The notes under the pieces: generated by a model | The model's input: the letters and a program-made list of their open reading frames with translations, nothing else | Databases searched by the model: none | Told to the model about the DNA's origin: nothing | From: Lepidodermella squamata | Lineage: Eukaryota; Gastrotricha | Assembly (NCBI GenBank): GCA_047495785.1 | Contig: JBLDXI010000001.1 | Span: 3,720,001 to 3,784,000, forward strand | Direction: 5' to 3' | DNA: 64,000 bases | In this document: piece after piece, positions 1-12,299 of the stretch | Layout: each line of letters opens with the position of its first letter | How positions within the stretch are numbered: the first letter of the stretch is position 1 | Program-made: the position numbers and the translations under genes

Positions 1-12
1 TATAACCATCTA

Positions 13-39
13 CAGGGATTAGTTCTGAACTAATCCCTG
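13..39. repeat. 27-nt perfect palindrome
   Basis: Arms CAGGGATTAGTTC and GAACTAATCCCTG flank a single T. The 13-bp arms match perfectly. It sits at the left edge of the window in otherwise featureless AT-rich DNA. It could be abutting ends of a small transposon (ends starting CAGGG occur in hAT elements) or a cruciform-forming site. No target duplication is visible. Confidence 0.6.
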
Positions 40-727
40 AAGGGACCAAGCCACCGAGTTTTACCCGATTACCAACTTTTTTAGATTTCTGAGCTTTTCA
101 TACCATCGATAGAACTCATCAAGCCATGGAAAACCCCGTTGTCCGTTTTTCAAAATTCGTTTCCAGCTCTGAGAAATATTCGGAAATATTGTGTTGTTTT
201 AGATTTTTGGCGTCACGCTCGAGTGACCCCATCGAGCAAATTCGTTCCTATGATTGATTCCAAAACGCAAAATTTGATATTTCAAGGTTAGGCTGTAAAA
301 ATACTTCAGGGATAAGTCGCGTATGTCGTGTGGCGTCATTAAACACCATTAAACACCACCAATAGGCCATGGGACATTCAAATGAATATTAAGGGGTCTA
401 TCTCAACTTTTCATACTTCATACCTTGCGGTTGCTACCATCGGATTCTCCATCTAGCGTATTCCTACGTTCCGCGTTTCAGAGGTATGCATTTTTGAATA
501 AGGGAAAATTTTTGTCTCAAAATTCGATTTTCTCTTTATAAATCGACAGAGAATAGAGAATAACATTCTAGTCTACGCTAATAACAAAACTTCGGAATAC
601 GATTTTTATCAAATTGCTATTTTTTAAAATAATTTTTGGCCTGAACGCGTGACACAACTCGAAAAACCGGGTCAATGAATCAAAGCGGAATTTTATTGCT
701 TCTACAACGTTATTGAGGTAGCTCTAT
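40..727. other. intergenic, no gene seen
   Basis: AT-rich DNA downstream of the SLC6 stop codon. I see no long conserved reading frame, RNA gene or repeat other than the palindrome at its left end. The 3' UTR and poly(A) site of the SLC6 gene should lie here. Confidence 0.5.
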
Positions 728-3496
728 TCACAGTGCTGTAATAGCCTCGTCGCCTCTCTTTCTCTCAATGTTGTAATTAGTCACCGCTGCCGAAATGCTC
801 TCCTCATCCATGGATGCAGGCGATGGCGCGGCCTGGCAGCAATGTCTCATCCTCGTTCCTCCAATCGATTTCTGTGGGGTACTTGAATCCAAATCCCGAT
901 CAGGGCTGCGTCCAACATTAGTCGATGCATCTTCATCCGGGGTCCCGACTGAAAATCCAGGATTTTCATGGCCTTGATCTTTACTATGCTGGGAACTAGC
1001 TGACTTGATTGACTGGACATCTTCGATGACAACCTTATGATCAGTTTTAGGATGTTGTTCCTGAGGTGGCAATGTTCCCTTGACGCCGAACATGCGGCAA
1101 GTACAGTAGCAAACCCAGCATTTGAACAAAGATTCGCATTTAACAGGCCTAGCAATGCCATGACCCTCCAGTTCCCGGCAGAAAACGCAATGCTCGGCCG
1201 CTCCAAGGTTAGATCCTTTACAGCTTTTCTTGCCTTTGGTGTATCGATGTTTGTAATTGTCGACATGAGTCTTTTCAGCCGGGAGCCATTCTTCAGTCGG
1301 CAAAAATACGCTGGACAGTTTTTTCGTGATGCTTTTATGAGGTGAAGTCATAATCGCATGAATGGCGAATCCTGGAATAGGAAGAAATGAAAGAAGCGAA
1401 ATAGCCCATCCCAGACCAATGGCCCAGCCAGGGTATTTATAACCCCGATAAGATGGTTGATCGAGGTCTTTCAGGCCGATAAAAAGCAAAGCTCCCATGA
1501 AAAGCGGGGTGACGATGAGCCACGAAAATTTCCAAAGAATATTCGGCCGTTTGCCAAGCATCAGATAGACATCGTCGGAAAACCGACTCAAACCATAGAT
1601 GTATGCCACAATGACAACTTCCAGAAAAGCAACGACAGTTACGGTGATAGCTGCAGTGTACCAGTCGATCAAGACGTAGAGGTACATTCCACCCTCTGCG
1701 CAAATTGGTAGGCCAAGAATGAAGCATACGCTACAAACTGCTGCTGTGATCTTAACTTTATGGCCACGCAACACAGGGTACAGGTCGAAAAGCCCACTGA
1801 CCACCGTGTCCACAAAGCCAAACTGGCTGTCGATGCCGAGAGTGAGCAAGGTGAGGAAGAAGCAAATCGACCAAAACGGGCTAGCCGGCATTTCGGCAAT
1901 GGCTTGAGGATAAACCTAAAACATCAATTTTCGTGGAAACACCAATGATACCAATAAGGACAAGGATACCACAAAAGCCAAGCCCACTCCGGAAGCCGCG
2001 AATCTTTTGATCGGCATATTGGTCTTTTTAGCCATAAATCCGATAACGGAAAACATGGCGAATCCACCATAAACGGCTGGAATAGAGGGTTCAAAGAATG
2101 TTTGTCTAAATCTGACGATTTACCTGTGAAAACGTCACTAATCGGTATCCCCACCGCCTCTCTGTTGAGTGAAAATAGAAATTAAAATCCAAGGGAGGAA
2201 TAACCCACTCACATGTCCAATTTGTTGTTGAATTTGTTGTAACTTGCCATGGTGATCAGGCCACCCCAAGCCGGGCCTAAAGAGTAAAACATCTGAAGAG
2301 ACGCTTCGATCCATACGTTCTGGTTGAGCAAAGTTGTGAAGTTGGGTTTCAAGTAGAAAACTAAACCATCCGCAGCTCCGTCGAGTGTCACGCCCCGAAT
2401 CATCAAGGCCGTGAGCAGAAAATAAGGCAAGGTTGCTGTGACATAAACAACCTTGCCCGAAGACTGAACACCTTTGCACAGGCAGAGAAAGACTATCATC
2501 CAAGCGCCGAATAATGAGAGGACGAGTTGCCAACGAAGTCCTCCGAAATCCTCCAATCCTCCCCAATTTATGCCCAAGATGACATTGCTAAGCAATTAGA
2601 TTTGCTAATGACAACATCAGCCTTACAGTAAATACTCACTTCCAATAGTCTTCACTAGGTAGGAGGAAGTTTTCCGGAGGAAGAGGAATAGTGCAATTCA
2701 TGGTCCCGTTATTTATGGCCAGGGTCATGTTGCCAACTTCTTCGGATGTCGCATTAACGAATTCCGTACAGCGTAGGGTTGTCGAGAATGGATCATAGCA
2801 TGTTGCTACGTAAATTCATTCTAAACCTAACTGGCTCTTTGGATAAGGAGTTTAAACCTGTGTTCCAGCTGTTGTCGCAACCTCGCCATGGAACGTCACT
2901 TGCAAATGACTGCACCAGGAAAAATATGCCTTTAATTAAGCAGAGAGCGAATGTAGAAGAAAGATTAGCAAATTTGGGTAACATACACCATCCGAGAAGC
3001 ATGTTGTAGTAAATGCTGACAATTCCAGACAGAATCACACAAGCGTAACCAACTCCTCGGAAGACAGGGCAGAAGCTCCACATCGTCAACGGACTCAGGC
3101 CCGAAAATTGACCGAGTGCCAACTCGATGAAAAACAACGGAATACCGCCCGCAAATAGAGCGAAGAAAAACGGGATCAAAAATGCTCCACCGCCATTTTT
3201 CATACACTGGAATAGGTCACAGTTTTAACTTAATTTTACCGAGGCGATTTGATTACCATATAAGGAAAGCGAGTGATATTTCCGATGCCAACAGAATAAC
3301 CCAAAGTGGCTGAAAATGAGGGGAAATTACATTAGAGATTATCGTATGAAAAGGGTGTTGTACCTAGGAAAAACTCGATCTTGTGACCCCATTGGCCTCG
3401 ATCTGCCAATTCGTGACTCTTGTCTGGCTTTGCCTTTTGCCCGTAAAACCTCTCTTTCAATCTGCTGAGCGACACAGTGCTCCAGACATTTTTCAT
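728..3496 (-). CDS. SLC6-family sodium/chloride-dependent transporter
   Basis: Plasma-membrane Na+/Cl- symporter of the neurotransmitter/amino-acid transporter family; the substrate cannot be read from sequence. Nine exons: 3364-3496, 3257-3309, 2987-3206, 2858-2929, 2640-2805, 2213-2587, 2124-2161, 1970-2076, 728-1915. They sum to 2352 nt (783 aa). Seen: the N-terminal RGQWGHKIEFFL motif; TM1 GIGNITRFPY at about residues 52-61 followed by CMKNGGGAF; an EL2 with Cys153 and Cys162 spaced as in the known NTT disulphide; several N-glycosylation sequons; EDFGGLRWQL; GGFAMFSVIGFMA; and the VVYPQAIAEMP junction into TM8-12. TM1 has Thr where most animal members have Trp (NVWRFPY). The cytosolic tail is unusually long (about 200 aa), with a Cys-rich patch (KCWVCYCTC) and a C-terminal TAL that fits a class I PDZ ligand. 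Start ATG chosen because it precedes the conserved RGQW motif in frame. Confidence 0.93.
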
Positions 3497-4152
3497 CGAC
3501 TTGCTAGCCATTCAACAAAAGCGAGTAATAAAACCCAGTTAAATGAGCTTTTATGTTACCAATGGTATTATTCAAAAAGATACACGGGAAAACTCGCCAT
3601 TGTTACGGTCCGGCGCTATTGCGTAGAAATTTCAGATCGTGCGGGTTTGAGGGTGCATTTTGAGCGCTGACGAAGCGTTAAGTGGGGACTCGTGTCGACG
3701 AGCGAACATCCACACTACCGGTATGTTACAGATTGGAGCATTTGGATTGGAGCTTTTGGAAGCGAAACGGGACGAGTTGGCGTAAATCCTTACATAAATT
3801 AGCTGCAAATTTGTGCAATACCACCTAAAATGGATAGAATGGTTCAACTAGTTGAACAGCGTGAATCATCTGGATACTGCGGAGCTATCTTTATTACAAA
3901 AAGTGTGAATGCGATTTCTAGGTTATACCTGAGATTCCAGTACTCGGCTCTTGTTTATTCTTCTGTCATTACAAAACTCGCCTAGGCGCGGATCAACAGC
4001 AGCGGTAATGATTAGCCTCTGAGCGCGTGGTATCGATCAAATGTTGTTGATGCACGCAGCCATTTCGCATGAGCGTTTTTATGCGTAAATGATTAAGCGA
4101 TACTGAAGAAGCGCGGCTATAGAACCACGCATACGCAATGCCTTTTATCAAT
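3497..4152. other. intergenic between SLC6 start and tRNA-Val
   Basis: Contains the presumed promoter of the leftward SLC6 gene and the upstream side of the tRNA. No further coding or repeat signal was recognised. Confidence 0.4.
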
Positions 4153-4224
4153 GGTTCTGTAGTGTAGTGGTTATCACGTCTCCTTCACACGGAGAAGGTC
4201 GCGAGTTCGAACCTCGCCAGAACC
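4153..4224 (+). tRNA. tRNA-Val (anticodon CAC)
   Basis: Full cloverleaf. The acceptor stem GGTTCTG pairs with CAGAACC. The anticodon stem TCTCC/GGAGA encloses loop TTCACAC with anticodon CAC. The T arm is CGAGG TTCGAAC CTCG-like, with a canonical B box (GAGTTCGAACC). No intron; 3' CCA is not encoded, as expected in eukaryotes. A T-rich run follows at 4239-4248, suitable as a Pol III terminator. Confidence 0.95.
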
Positions 4225-4332
4225 TTGCGGTAAATCTTTTCTAGTTTTTTTTTATTTTATCACATCATGTAAAAAGCAATGCGAAATGTATGCACCGGCG
4301 CATCATATATCCACTGAATTGAGCCAATTTTT

Positions 4333-6128
4333 TTAAGCACACCAACGCTTTTCAACAGAGCATTTTAAATATATCCAAGTTGCAAGAGCCTGGTCTGCGG
4401 CCGTAAGATTCTGGTTGTAGCCGTTTGATTGTAACCAGTCCGCTGGGTCTATTTCGCTGCTCCGCAGTGGCTCTGGTGGCAGAATGCGCCGAAAGTGGCG
4501 CCGTTGTAATTGCTCCAGCGAAGTTTGCTTCAAGACATTAATGAAGTCTTCTGAATAGCTTTTTTTACAGATCTGACATTTCTGAAAAATAAAAGACACA
4601 GAAGTAAAAAAGCTTATCCTTATATAATGTCCTTCTTTCTCGTTCTACTTATTTTATGAAAGGATTTAACTAATTCGCTCGCTGTGGGAACGAAGAGCTT
4701 TTATGCCTATTCATACCGCTTACCAAGTCATTTTTTGCGTCACACGGTTCGTCAAGATTGCAGGCCGGTCGGCCAATATGTAGGTCATTGTCATGTACCA
4801 GGCCAAAGTCATTCCTGTTAACAGCAAAAACATAAAAAAGAGACCATATTAGAGATATAAACTTACACAATTGAGTCTATGAATCCGAATCGGTGATTCA
4901 AAGAAGCGCCAGTTATCGTGAAGACATCGAATAGAATCTGCCGGTAGATGCGTCTATTTCGCAATTTCGCCCCATGGGCCCATAAATTCGGTGAAAAGTT
5001 TACTTCCATCAACCAAGGTTTCAATTCACGATTCCGGGTCTCTATCAGGAAGTCAAACCGCAACAAGTCGAAGTGTTTCGATATTCCATCAATGTTAACG
5101 CCGGGATCAGTCCAGACCTGACTATGATTCGAAACGTTGCCGACAGAAACAAGCCGATTGCTCAATGTCAGGAAAATGCCTCGAATTTGTCGTTCCATTT
5201 CATGAAACAATTCGTCGGAACTGTGACCACGAGTGAACAGGTATTGACTGAAAGCTTGCTTAATCGTTGAGCCTTCGTTGATGAAGCGTCCAAGAGATGG
5301 CAACTCCCAGGGAGGTCTATGCTCTGAATCAACGACATATTTCCGAGTATTTTTCGAATCGAATGGATGGTAAGGCTCTGGGCAAGACCTTATCCAAATT
5401 TCGTGATCCAGGAGGTAAACCCGCAGGGGGGCTATGCTAGTCACTAACACATACATGCCGACATCAATTTTGAAATCATCGATGAGCAAAGGACTGTCGA
5501 TAAATTGTTGGATGAAAGACCCGCCGTATGGTTTAAAATGATCAGGATACACTAGGGAAATGCCGCGGTGAGAATTCGATTTTGTCATCCATTTTAGGTC
5601 AGGATGCATTGCTGAGTAATTTCTCCACTGAAAATACTCCTCAGGCATGCGGAAAGACAAAGGTATTTCGCCTGTCCTCATAGTTGCCAAATCAACCTTA
5701 TTAGTAAGGATGCCGATGTTAGGAAAGTGGTTGATCTGAAAATGAATACTGTGTACAGTGAAGAAATGAAAGAATGGATTTCTTACAATTTGGTTAGCGT
5801 AGATCTTCCGGAACTGATGATGGTTGAAAGGCCATTCAAAAGACCAAATGAGATTGATATCGGAAGTGTCTTGTGGCAGATCGAAAGCTACGTCGAAGCC
5901 CAAGGCTTCTAAAACAGAGACCACTTCTTGCAAGTGGCCTTGGCTCTTAGAGGTTACGTGCCGCCCGAAAACAAGAGCTTTAGGCTTGAAATGGTTGATC
6001 TTAAATGATGAATTGCTCAGAAGCGATTCATTCTGGGCTAGGTCTCCTCTCTGATCCGGCCAATATCGATTGAAGAAAATTGATGATAAACAGATGAGAG
6101 TTGCAGCTAGCGAGTCGAGGCGCGACAT
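4333..6128 (-). CDS. tubulin-tyrosine-ligase-like protein (TTLL-15 type)
   Basis: ATP-grasp amino-acid ligase of the TTL family; members add Tyr, Glu or Gly to proteins, usually tubulin. Exons 4867-6128, 4724-4814, 4333-4581 total 1602 nt (533 aa). Seen: an N-terminal hydrophobic signal anchor (residues about 8-20); LVFGRHV near 52-58; the ATP-binding region KSNSHRGI at 183-190; QQFIDSPLLIDDFKIDVGMY at about 207-226; and metal ligands Asp359 (LLRFDFLI), Glu375 and Asn377 (MEVNFSPNL). The third exon encodes a CQICKK (C-x2-C) motif and an unrelated C-terminal tail. The signal anchor, as in nematode TTLL-15, suggests a secretory-pathway location rather than cytosol, so the substrate may not be tubulin. 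Glycylase, glutamylase or other activity cannot be decided. Confidence 0.9.
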
Positions 6129-6537
6129 CTCCGCACGAAAAGGTGTGATGCCCTAAAACTCGCGCTCTTCAATATATGATACGATAGGTGTCGCCGGCTT
6201 TGCGTGTAGCCCTTGGTGCGGTAAAAGCTAACGCGAGTTTCATCATAATCTGCCGCGCGTTTATAGCCGCCGGCTTTCTCTCGCGTGTTTGCCTACCATG
6301 CGGCATGCGGTGCAGAAATTGCGGATGCGCTGCACGCGTGAGGGCAACAATATAAATGACACACGCGCACACACAGGGTCGCATGCGGAACACAGTTGCA
6401 GGTCAGCGCGCAGTCGTTGGTAATAAACCGCCTCGGCTTCGTTATTGTTGTTGGTTAGCCGTAAATACTTGGCTCGGCGCATCTCACAACTCGATTGTTG
6501 ATAATACACATACTGTAACGCAGTCCTTTTTCGGACA

Positions 6538-7112
6538 GGGTAATTTCGGACACTTTTGGCTTTGAGCGTGAGTTTCTCCACAACCCTAGTAGATAAAAAT
6601 ACCGTTCAAAATGCAGGAGACAGCCTAGAGTCTTGTCTTTCAAACGACACCTGAAACATGTAAAACGGATTTGTTTACAAAGAACGGTTGTACTTATTCG
6701 CAGGTGAGCGCCGAGGTAAAAAATTGCAAACTTTTTCAAATGGCAGTATTTTTTGCCGGATAGAAGCGCGAAAGAAAGAGCGCATCGAATTCAGATAGGC
6801 TGGCATGTTTGGAAGAAATTTAAACGGGACATTTTGCCTGAAATTCCGCCAGAAAAACCGACATCCCCCGTCTAATTTCGGACAGCCCCTAACTACAGAG
6901 AATTCAATCGACCTTGACAGTTTTTAAACTTTAATATTTTAGTGAGAATAGCACTGAACTGCGTTGAGAGCACCAATTCGCTAACGGGGGTTCAAATCCC
7001 TCAACATGCAATTCATTTTTTTATTTTTGAATCTGCTCACAAATTTTATCTCGCTTTAATGCGAACTTTGGCCCTAATCTAAATATTCACACTGAGCTGT
7101 CCGAAATTACCC
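6538..7112. mobile_element. candidate MITE with TGTCCGAAATTACCC ends
   Basis: Left end GGGTAATTTCGGACAC (6538-6553) is the reverse complement of TGTCCGAAATTACCC at 7098-7112. A third copy of the core (TAATTTCGGACAG) is internal at 6873-6885, and a fourth lies just outside at 7119-7130. About 575 bp with no transposase reading frame. If the flanking CAG/CTG is included, the ends start CAGGG as in hAT elements, but I see no convincing 8-bp target duplication. Confidence 0.5.
6961..7012 (+). other. degenerate tRNA-like sequence
   Basis: GTTGAG (6963-6968) can pair with CTCAAC ahead of ATGC, and the intervening stretch contains GGGGGTTCAAATCCCT, which resembles a T arm with Pol III B box. The anticodon and D arms do not fold convincingly, so it is at most a tRNA relic or SINE fragment. 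Confidence 0.25.
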
Positions 7113-8763
7113 CAGTTGTGTCCGAAATTAGCCGAGTCAGTTTTCCGTGAATACCTGTGCAGGTATAATTTGCAGAAGGTATATTTTTACCGTGATTAAC
7201 ACTACGATATGCAGTTTTTCAAGGTGCATCTTTGGGCGCAAAGTACGTAAAAAAATTCGTTCATCTCACAAAATTAAGCCTGAAAAACAGGTTTTTGTCC
7301 GAAATAAGACAACGTTACGGTATTATAATCGCGCAGAATAAATAATTGGTATTTAATACACCGTGATATTGCTAAACAAAGACGAGCGGTGTTGACTACC
7401 GCCTGCTTCCCGCTTTGTGTTCAAGTGATGCATTCTTATACTATAGAGCCTGAAACCGAAACTGCGCGCTATATAGCGGCGACGCATCTTATCTACCTAT
7501 TCTCAACTGAGATTTTAATGATCATCGCGTTCGACCTCTTCTCTCACATATCCGCGAACTTTTTATTACAGAATTATTGAAAAATAGCCGAGAACAGCCA
7601 CATTTCATCAGGCTGCAAAACTGAAATGTTGCGAAAATTATTAAATTTGAAGTCATGCATTCCATTGATTAAGTAAAATTAATAAATTAACAAACAGTTT
7701 AGCTCTCAATTTTTTTTAAATTTCTGCTATTCTGACTTTTGTTGACTCCTTATACACTTGGTCGCTAGTGATGCCCCGCAGTTACAGCCATTAGTCATAA
7801 GTGACGCAAGTAAAGAAAAGGGTTCAGAAACTCTAAAATGAGAGACCAAGTCACATCTCATCGCCAGAAAAATTAAAAAAATCACGAGAATACGTGTCAC
7901 TTGTTATTGGGATAAAAAAAAATCCGGAGAAATTTCGTCCTAACTGGTAAAATACCGAAAAATACCGAACCAGTTACCATCGGGGTTTTCCGGGGATTCT
8001 CTGGAAAATTTTTATTTCTTCCGTTGAATCGCGTATAAAAGATGGAATATTCTCTCGGTAGGTTTAATTTAATAAAATTAATTTAATTCCCTAAAAAAAT
8101 TAGCAAAAGTACAAAATAGTCGCGCAACTTCTGGGACACGCCGTATTACCCCGCAATTAGTTTATCAATATATATCCACCTCAGGTAAAAAGAGCGATTT
8201 TAAATGCTTTGATTGGCTTTGATTTGATTGCAAATAATTGGCTTCCGAGACTGCTCATGTCGGGAAATCACTGATTTGTAAAATCGATATCGGCTCTCCT
8301 AAGTGAAGTAATATGAAATATGAAAGTTTCATATCGATTCAAGAGTTTAGACCTATGATGGAGTCATTTTTCAGAAAATTTTAGAGAAATGCAGCAAAGA
8401 TATAACCCATCATTTCTTTCTTCCTAGAGGTAACATCGGTCATTGGCTTGTCAGGTGAAATCAACATTTTCCTGATAATTTTCCTGTTTCAAAAATGGTT
8501 TCAAATTCGATGCAAGCTCATTCAATATTTTTGCATCACCCTGATTTTATAATATTGAGCCCACTGAGCAACAAAAAATGTGCATTCGAAATGTGATTTT
8601 TTAATTTTATTTCTCGTAAAAAAGGTCTTGACCTCGTCGCAGTTTTCACGCGCAAAAAATAGGCTGGAGTAGTCGCAGTTTGATTGTCGAATTTCACACA
8701 AGAAAAGTTGAGCTCTGGTTAAATATTCCGAGTAATTTACACTGATATCAATAGATTAAAGCG

Positions 8764-11700
8764 TTATAAACTGGGTAACAATAACAAAATTAACGGAACA
8801 CAAATCAGCGGTGAAAAAGTTCTGTGCCTGCCGGAGCTGATTAGCGGATTCGAAAGGCCGAGATCGGTGAAAAAGTAGAACTGCCCGTGGCCACCGCTGG
8901 GCGGCGTAGAATCAGGCGCGCCTATTTCGGCTATTTTCGACAGGCTAGCCGCGTCTAGAATCACGAGGAACCCCCGGTTGTTATTCAAATTCTGCCCAGC
9001 TACCAGCAACACGCCGTCTTCCTCGCCTTTACTGCCAGGATTAGGCACGAAAACGACCTCGTCCAACAGGTAATTAAGGTCTGGCACCCATTGCGCGACC
9101 TCAGTTGTCCGGGTGTTCAGCTTTACGACGGCACTTTGACCCGGGGTGATCCATTTGCTGATCATGTACGTTTGCGTGTAGTATTTGCCGGCGTATTTAG
9201 GGTTTATCCGAGGTTTTTCGTAGAAATTCCACTCGATTTGCGTTAACCGGTAACGAGTAGCTGCCGAGTCGGGAATGTCGACAATAATTCGTTCCACGCG
9301 AGTCGCGCATGTATAGCCCTAAGAAGGAGCAAAGATGGGGGTCATCCAGGATATTATTTTTATTTTATTAGGCTTACGTTGTTATTCACGATGGATGAAA
9401 GAGAGGTGCAGTCAGCCATGTAATTGCCGTCGTTTGAGGTCAAAACGTCGAGAACGATCGTTCCAGTCACTTGATCTTCAAATGCGTTAATCTAAAAAGC
9501 GTCAAAAGTAGAATTTTAGGAATTCAGTATGTGATATCTGTCAACGAAATCAAAGTTTGACCACCAAAATAAAAGAAATTTTCAATTTCAAGGGAGCAGT
9601 CACGAATTTCCCAAAAATGTGGTCAATCAATTATTGAGTACAGTTAATAATTATTGAAATTTGGCTCCGTATTCGCTTGGAAGGATTTCTTAAATCTACC
9701 GGCTCTATCGATTGGTATCATTTGCACGAAAATCGAAGATGCAGAACATGGGTTATTAGCATTTGTCCAAAACTAGGTCAAACACATCTACCTGGTAGCG
9801 AAATTGAAAATTTCGAAAAATATGGAAAATAAGATCGAAATTTCCTTTAGCGATTGTAAAAAGGCCGAATTCTTAGGGCAAAAGACTGATTTTCTGTTAA
9901 TTGAAATGTAGTTTGTTCTTAATTAGGACAGCGCAGACTAGTTTTCCATATTGACCAGGTAAAAGCAACCACCTTCAGGGTCCAGGCTGTCAAAAGGGGG
10001 AATATCTTTTAGCGGAACCAAATTTACAGTGAGCGGAACCAAATTTGCTTTTTGCGGAACCAAATCCGAAATATGCCAAGAGTCATTTTTTGAATATTTC
10101 TATGAATTTTAGGCTAAGCATGAATTCTGAATTGAACACTGCGTCTTATAGAGAATGTTGCGCTGAATTCACTGGTGAATTTTCTAGAATTATTGGGGCC
10201 CATTTCGACATGCAATAAATATCCGAAAAACGATTTCAGGCCACTAGAAAATTCTAAAATTTGGTTCCGCTAACAGAAAATTTGGTTCCGCTACAGCATA
10301 TTTGGTTCCGCTTCAGCAAATTTGGTTCCGCTCACTGTAAATTTGGTTCCGGTAACAGGAAGACCCGTCAAAAGGGGCCCTGCTATACCCTAACTTTGGA
10401 CGCTGAACATGTTGACATCAAAAGATCTAGGGGAATTTTTTGGTCGGGTCAATGATGATTCATCAGAAGATTTGAGGAATGAATCATCATCATTTGAGAA
10501 GTTAGGAATCCGAACATCCTAATAATTTATCCAATAATTTTTTTCTGATTAAAATTAGCGAACCTTCACAGAGGGACAAATTTGAAATGACAAATCTACT
10601 AGGTTTGGCGAACTTTTTTCCAAGATATTGCCAATAACAAAGTCAAAGGCTACCCACCATGCTGAGGACACAAAAATTTGGTGAATTTAGATTTCGATTT
10701 CATAGCTTTACTTAATTCCCTATATTGAATTGAATGCGAAGTAAAGCCAAACTTACGATATGAGAAATGAAAAGCGGCTGAATTCGAACTTCATAAAATC
10801 TCTTCGTATTTTTATTCAGCAACTGCACCGTACTGTATTTATCCGGCCGCCATTTGAACAAAAACGAATACAGCGGCGAAAATACGTAGGCTGGCCAGTA
10901 TTTATAAACTATAAAAATTAAAGATAATTAATAAGAATTTTTCCAAACTTTCTACACATTACCAAACATGAAACAGTAATCAGCTAGCATTGACGAGGTA
11001 GGCAGAACAACGTAATTCGGCGTCACAGCAATATCGTGAATATAACCCGGCAAATGTTCAATTTCCCGATATTGCAACAACTGGTCGGCCGAAGTTCCAG
11101 GGTTCGTCGAACATTTATCAGACGTCGAAAATTGCGGCATCTCTTTCACGGCGAATAACTGCCGTTTCGCCGTAGTCCCAGTCGGCACGATTTGGTAAAT
11201 TATCAGCCGAGTTTTACCCGTATTAGGATTTGCGTTGTAGACAGCCGACCATAACGTTCCGGTTGAGTCATCAGCAGCGTGACCAGCGTTGTTGAACATG
11301 AGGCCATCCATGCCGAAGCTATTCCCAGAGTCTGCGAATGGGAAAGGCTTCCCGTCATTTTCCATGGTTGCGGCGTCGACCCGGGTGCCGTAGGTTCCAT
11401 CGGAAACTGCTTCGATTGAGGTGCCCAGCTTCCAGAAATTATGGCTTGGGCTGTAGGCTAAATAGCCGGGGAATGCGTTCACGCTCGCCTCGATTCGGTC
11501 ACTGGTTCTTGAAAATAGCGTCCAGAATGCGGTGCCAACGCCGTCTAGCGATTGGCCGTTCGATTTCCAAACTTGATAGGCCAAAGACCGGTAATATCTA
11601 CGAAAACAGAAAAGTTGGGTAAAAATCCTACAAAATACAAAATATCCCTACAGGACATTCTTTCTGAAATCGACCGATGAATCATCGACCCAATTTCAAA

Positions 11701-12299
11701 CCCTATTTTTGACATCTTTGTTTATGGCAACCTCGAAAACTTAGGAAATATAGGCAGATAAGGAAGCCAACATTTAAAATTATCCTATCTTCCTGAGGGA
11801 ACTTGGTAACTAAGGTAGAAACTCGAAAAAATTAATTGAAATTTAGGGCTAGAATCTAATAAATTATAGAAATTCAAGTACTGGGAACCTAGTTTTCACA
11901 ATAAAATATTTTTCAATTTAAAAATGTTTATAAGGTACCTGTTTGAGTATAAAATTTTGTTCGTATCTCCATTGATTTTGAAAACTGAACCCATGCCAAC
12001 TGGATCTTTGAGATTTTCAACTCGATTTGGCACTCGCTCAGAAAGCTGAAATAAAAATAGCTCAACATAAGCCAGGCTTCAAGTTTTACGTTTTATCATA
12101 CCTTTCCCCATGACCCGCTAGTTTGCCGTAGGAAAAAGCCATTTAGCCAACTTGGCACCTTGCCATAGGTTATCTCGCACATTTCATTAGTCCTCTCCGC
12201 TTCGACCTGAGCGAAGGCGTCGTAAATTGTGTAAGGCGACGGGTAGGACGAGGCCAGCCGAATGACAAACAGCCAGAAAAACCAAGTGATTTCAATCAT
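8764..12299 (-). CDS. secreted carotenoid oxygenase (BCO/RPE65/NinaB family)
   Basis: Non-haem iron enzyme family that cleaves carotenoids to apocarotenoids/retinal or isomerises retinoids. Exons 12102-12299, 11939-12045, 10963-11597, 10757-10908, 9378-9491, 8764-9318 total 1761 nt (586 aa). All four iron-binding histidines can be placed: His208 (NNAGHAADD), His289 (GYIHDIAVT), His363 (FISHIINAFED) and His546 (GGHGQF). Family blocks VPSWLNGFFLRQTSG and EVVFVPNPGSKGEEDGVLL are clear. The N-terminus is a signal peptide (residues about 1-18), and the last 14 residues are hydrophobic after a small-residue SSG stretch, which looks like a GPI-attachment signal. Classical family members are cytosolic or ER-peripheral, so an extracellular anchored form is notable. 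Intron 4 (9492-10756) is enlarged by a MITE. Confidence 0.93.
10012..10351. mobile_element. MITE with GCGGAACCAAATTT inverted repeats, copy 1
   Basis: Left arm 10012-10066 carries three copies of GCGGAACCAAATT; right arm 10257-10350 carries five copies of its reverse complement (AAATTTGGTTCCGC). The outermost arms (GGAACCAAATTTACAGTGAG, 10014-10033) match perfectly across both ends and extend about 36 bp. The unique core is about 190 bp and includes AAATATGCCAAGAGTC. It lies in intron 4 of the carotenoid oxygenase. A diverged second copy in the same orientation is at 54386-54646. No transposase is encoded. Confidence 0.8.

Larger units (their letters stand above)
6129..8763. other. 2.6 kb non-coding region
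   Basis: Between the TTLL start and the carotenoid-oxygenase stop. Short reading frames here show no conserved motif. It contains the repeat element at 6538-7112 and a degenerate tRNA-like sequence near 6961-7012 (both listed separately). The rest is AT-rich with no recognised signal. Confidence 0.5.

Noticed and set aside
10250-10350. Regularly spaced TTTGGTTCCGCT repeats resembling a CRISPR array
   Set aside because: The repeats are the right arm of a MITE whose left arm carries their inverted copies. Spacing is irregular and the setting is an animal intron.
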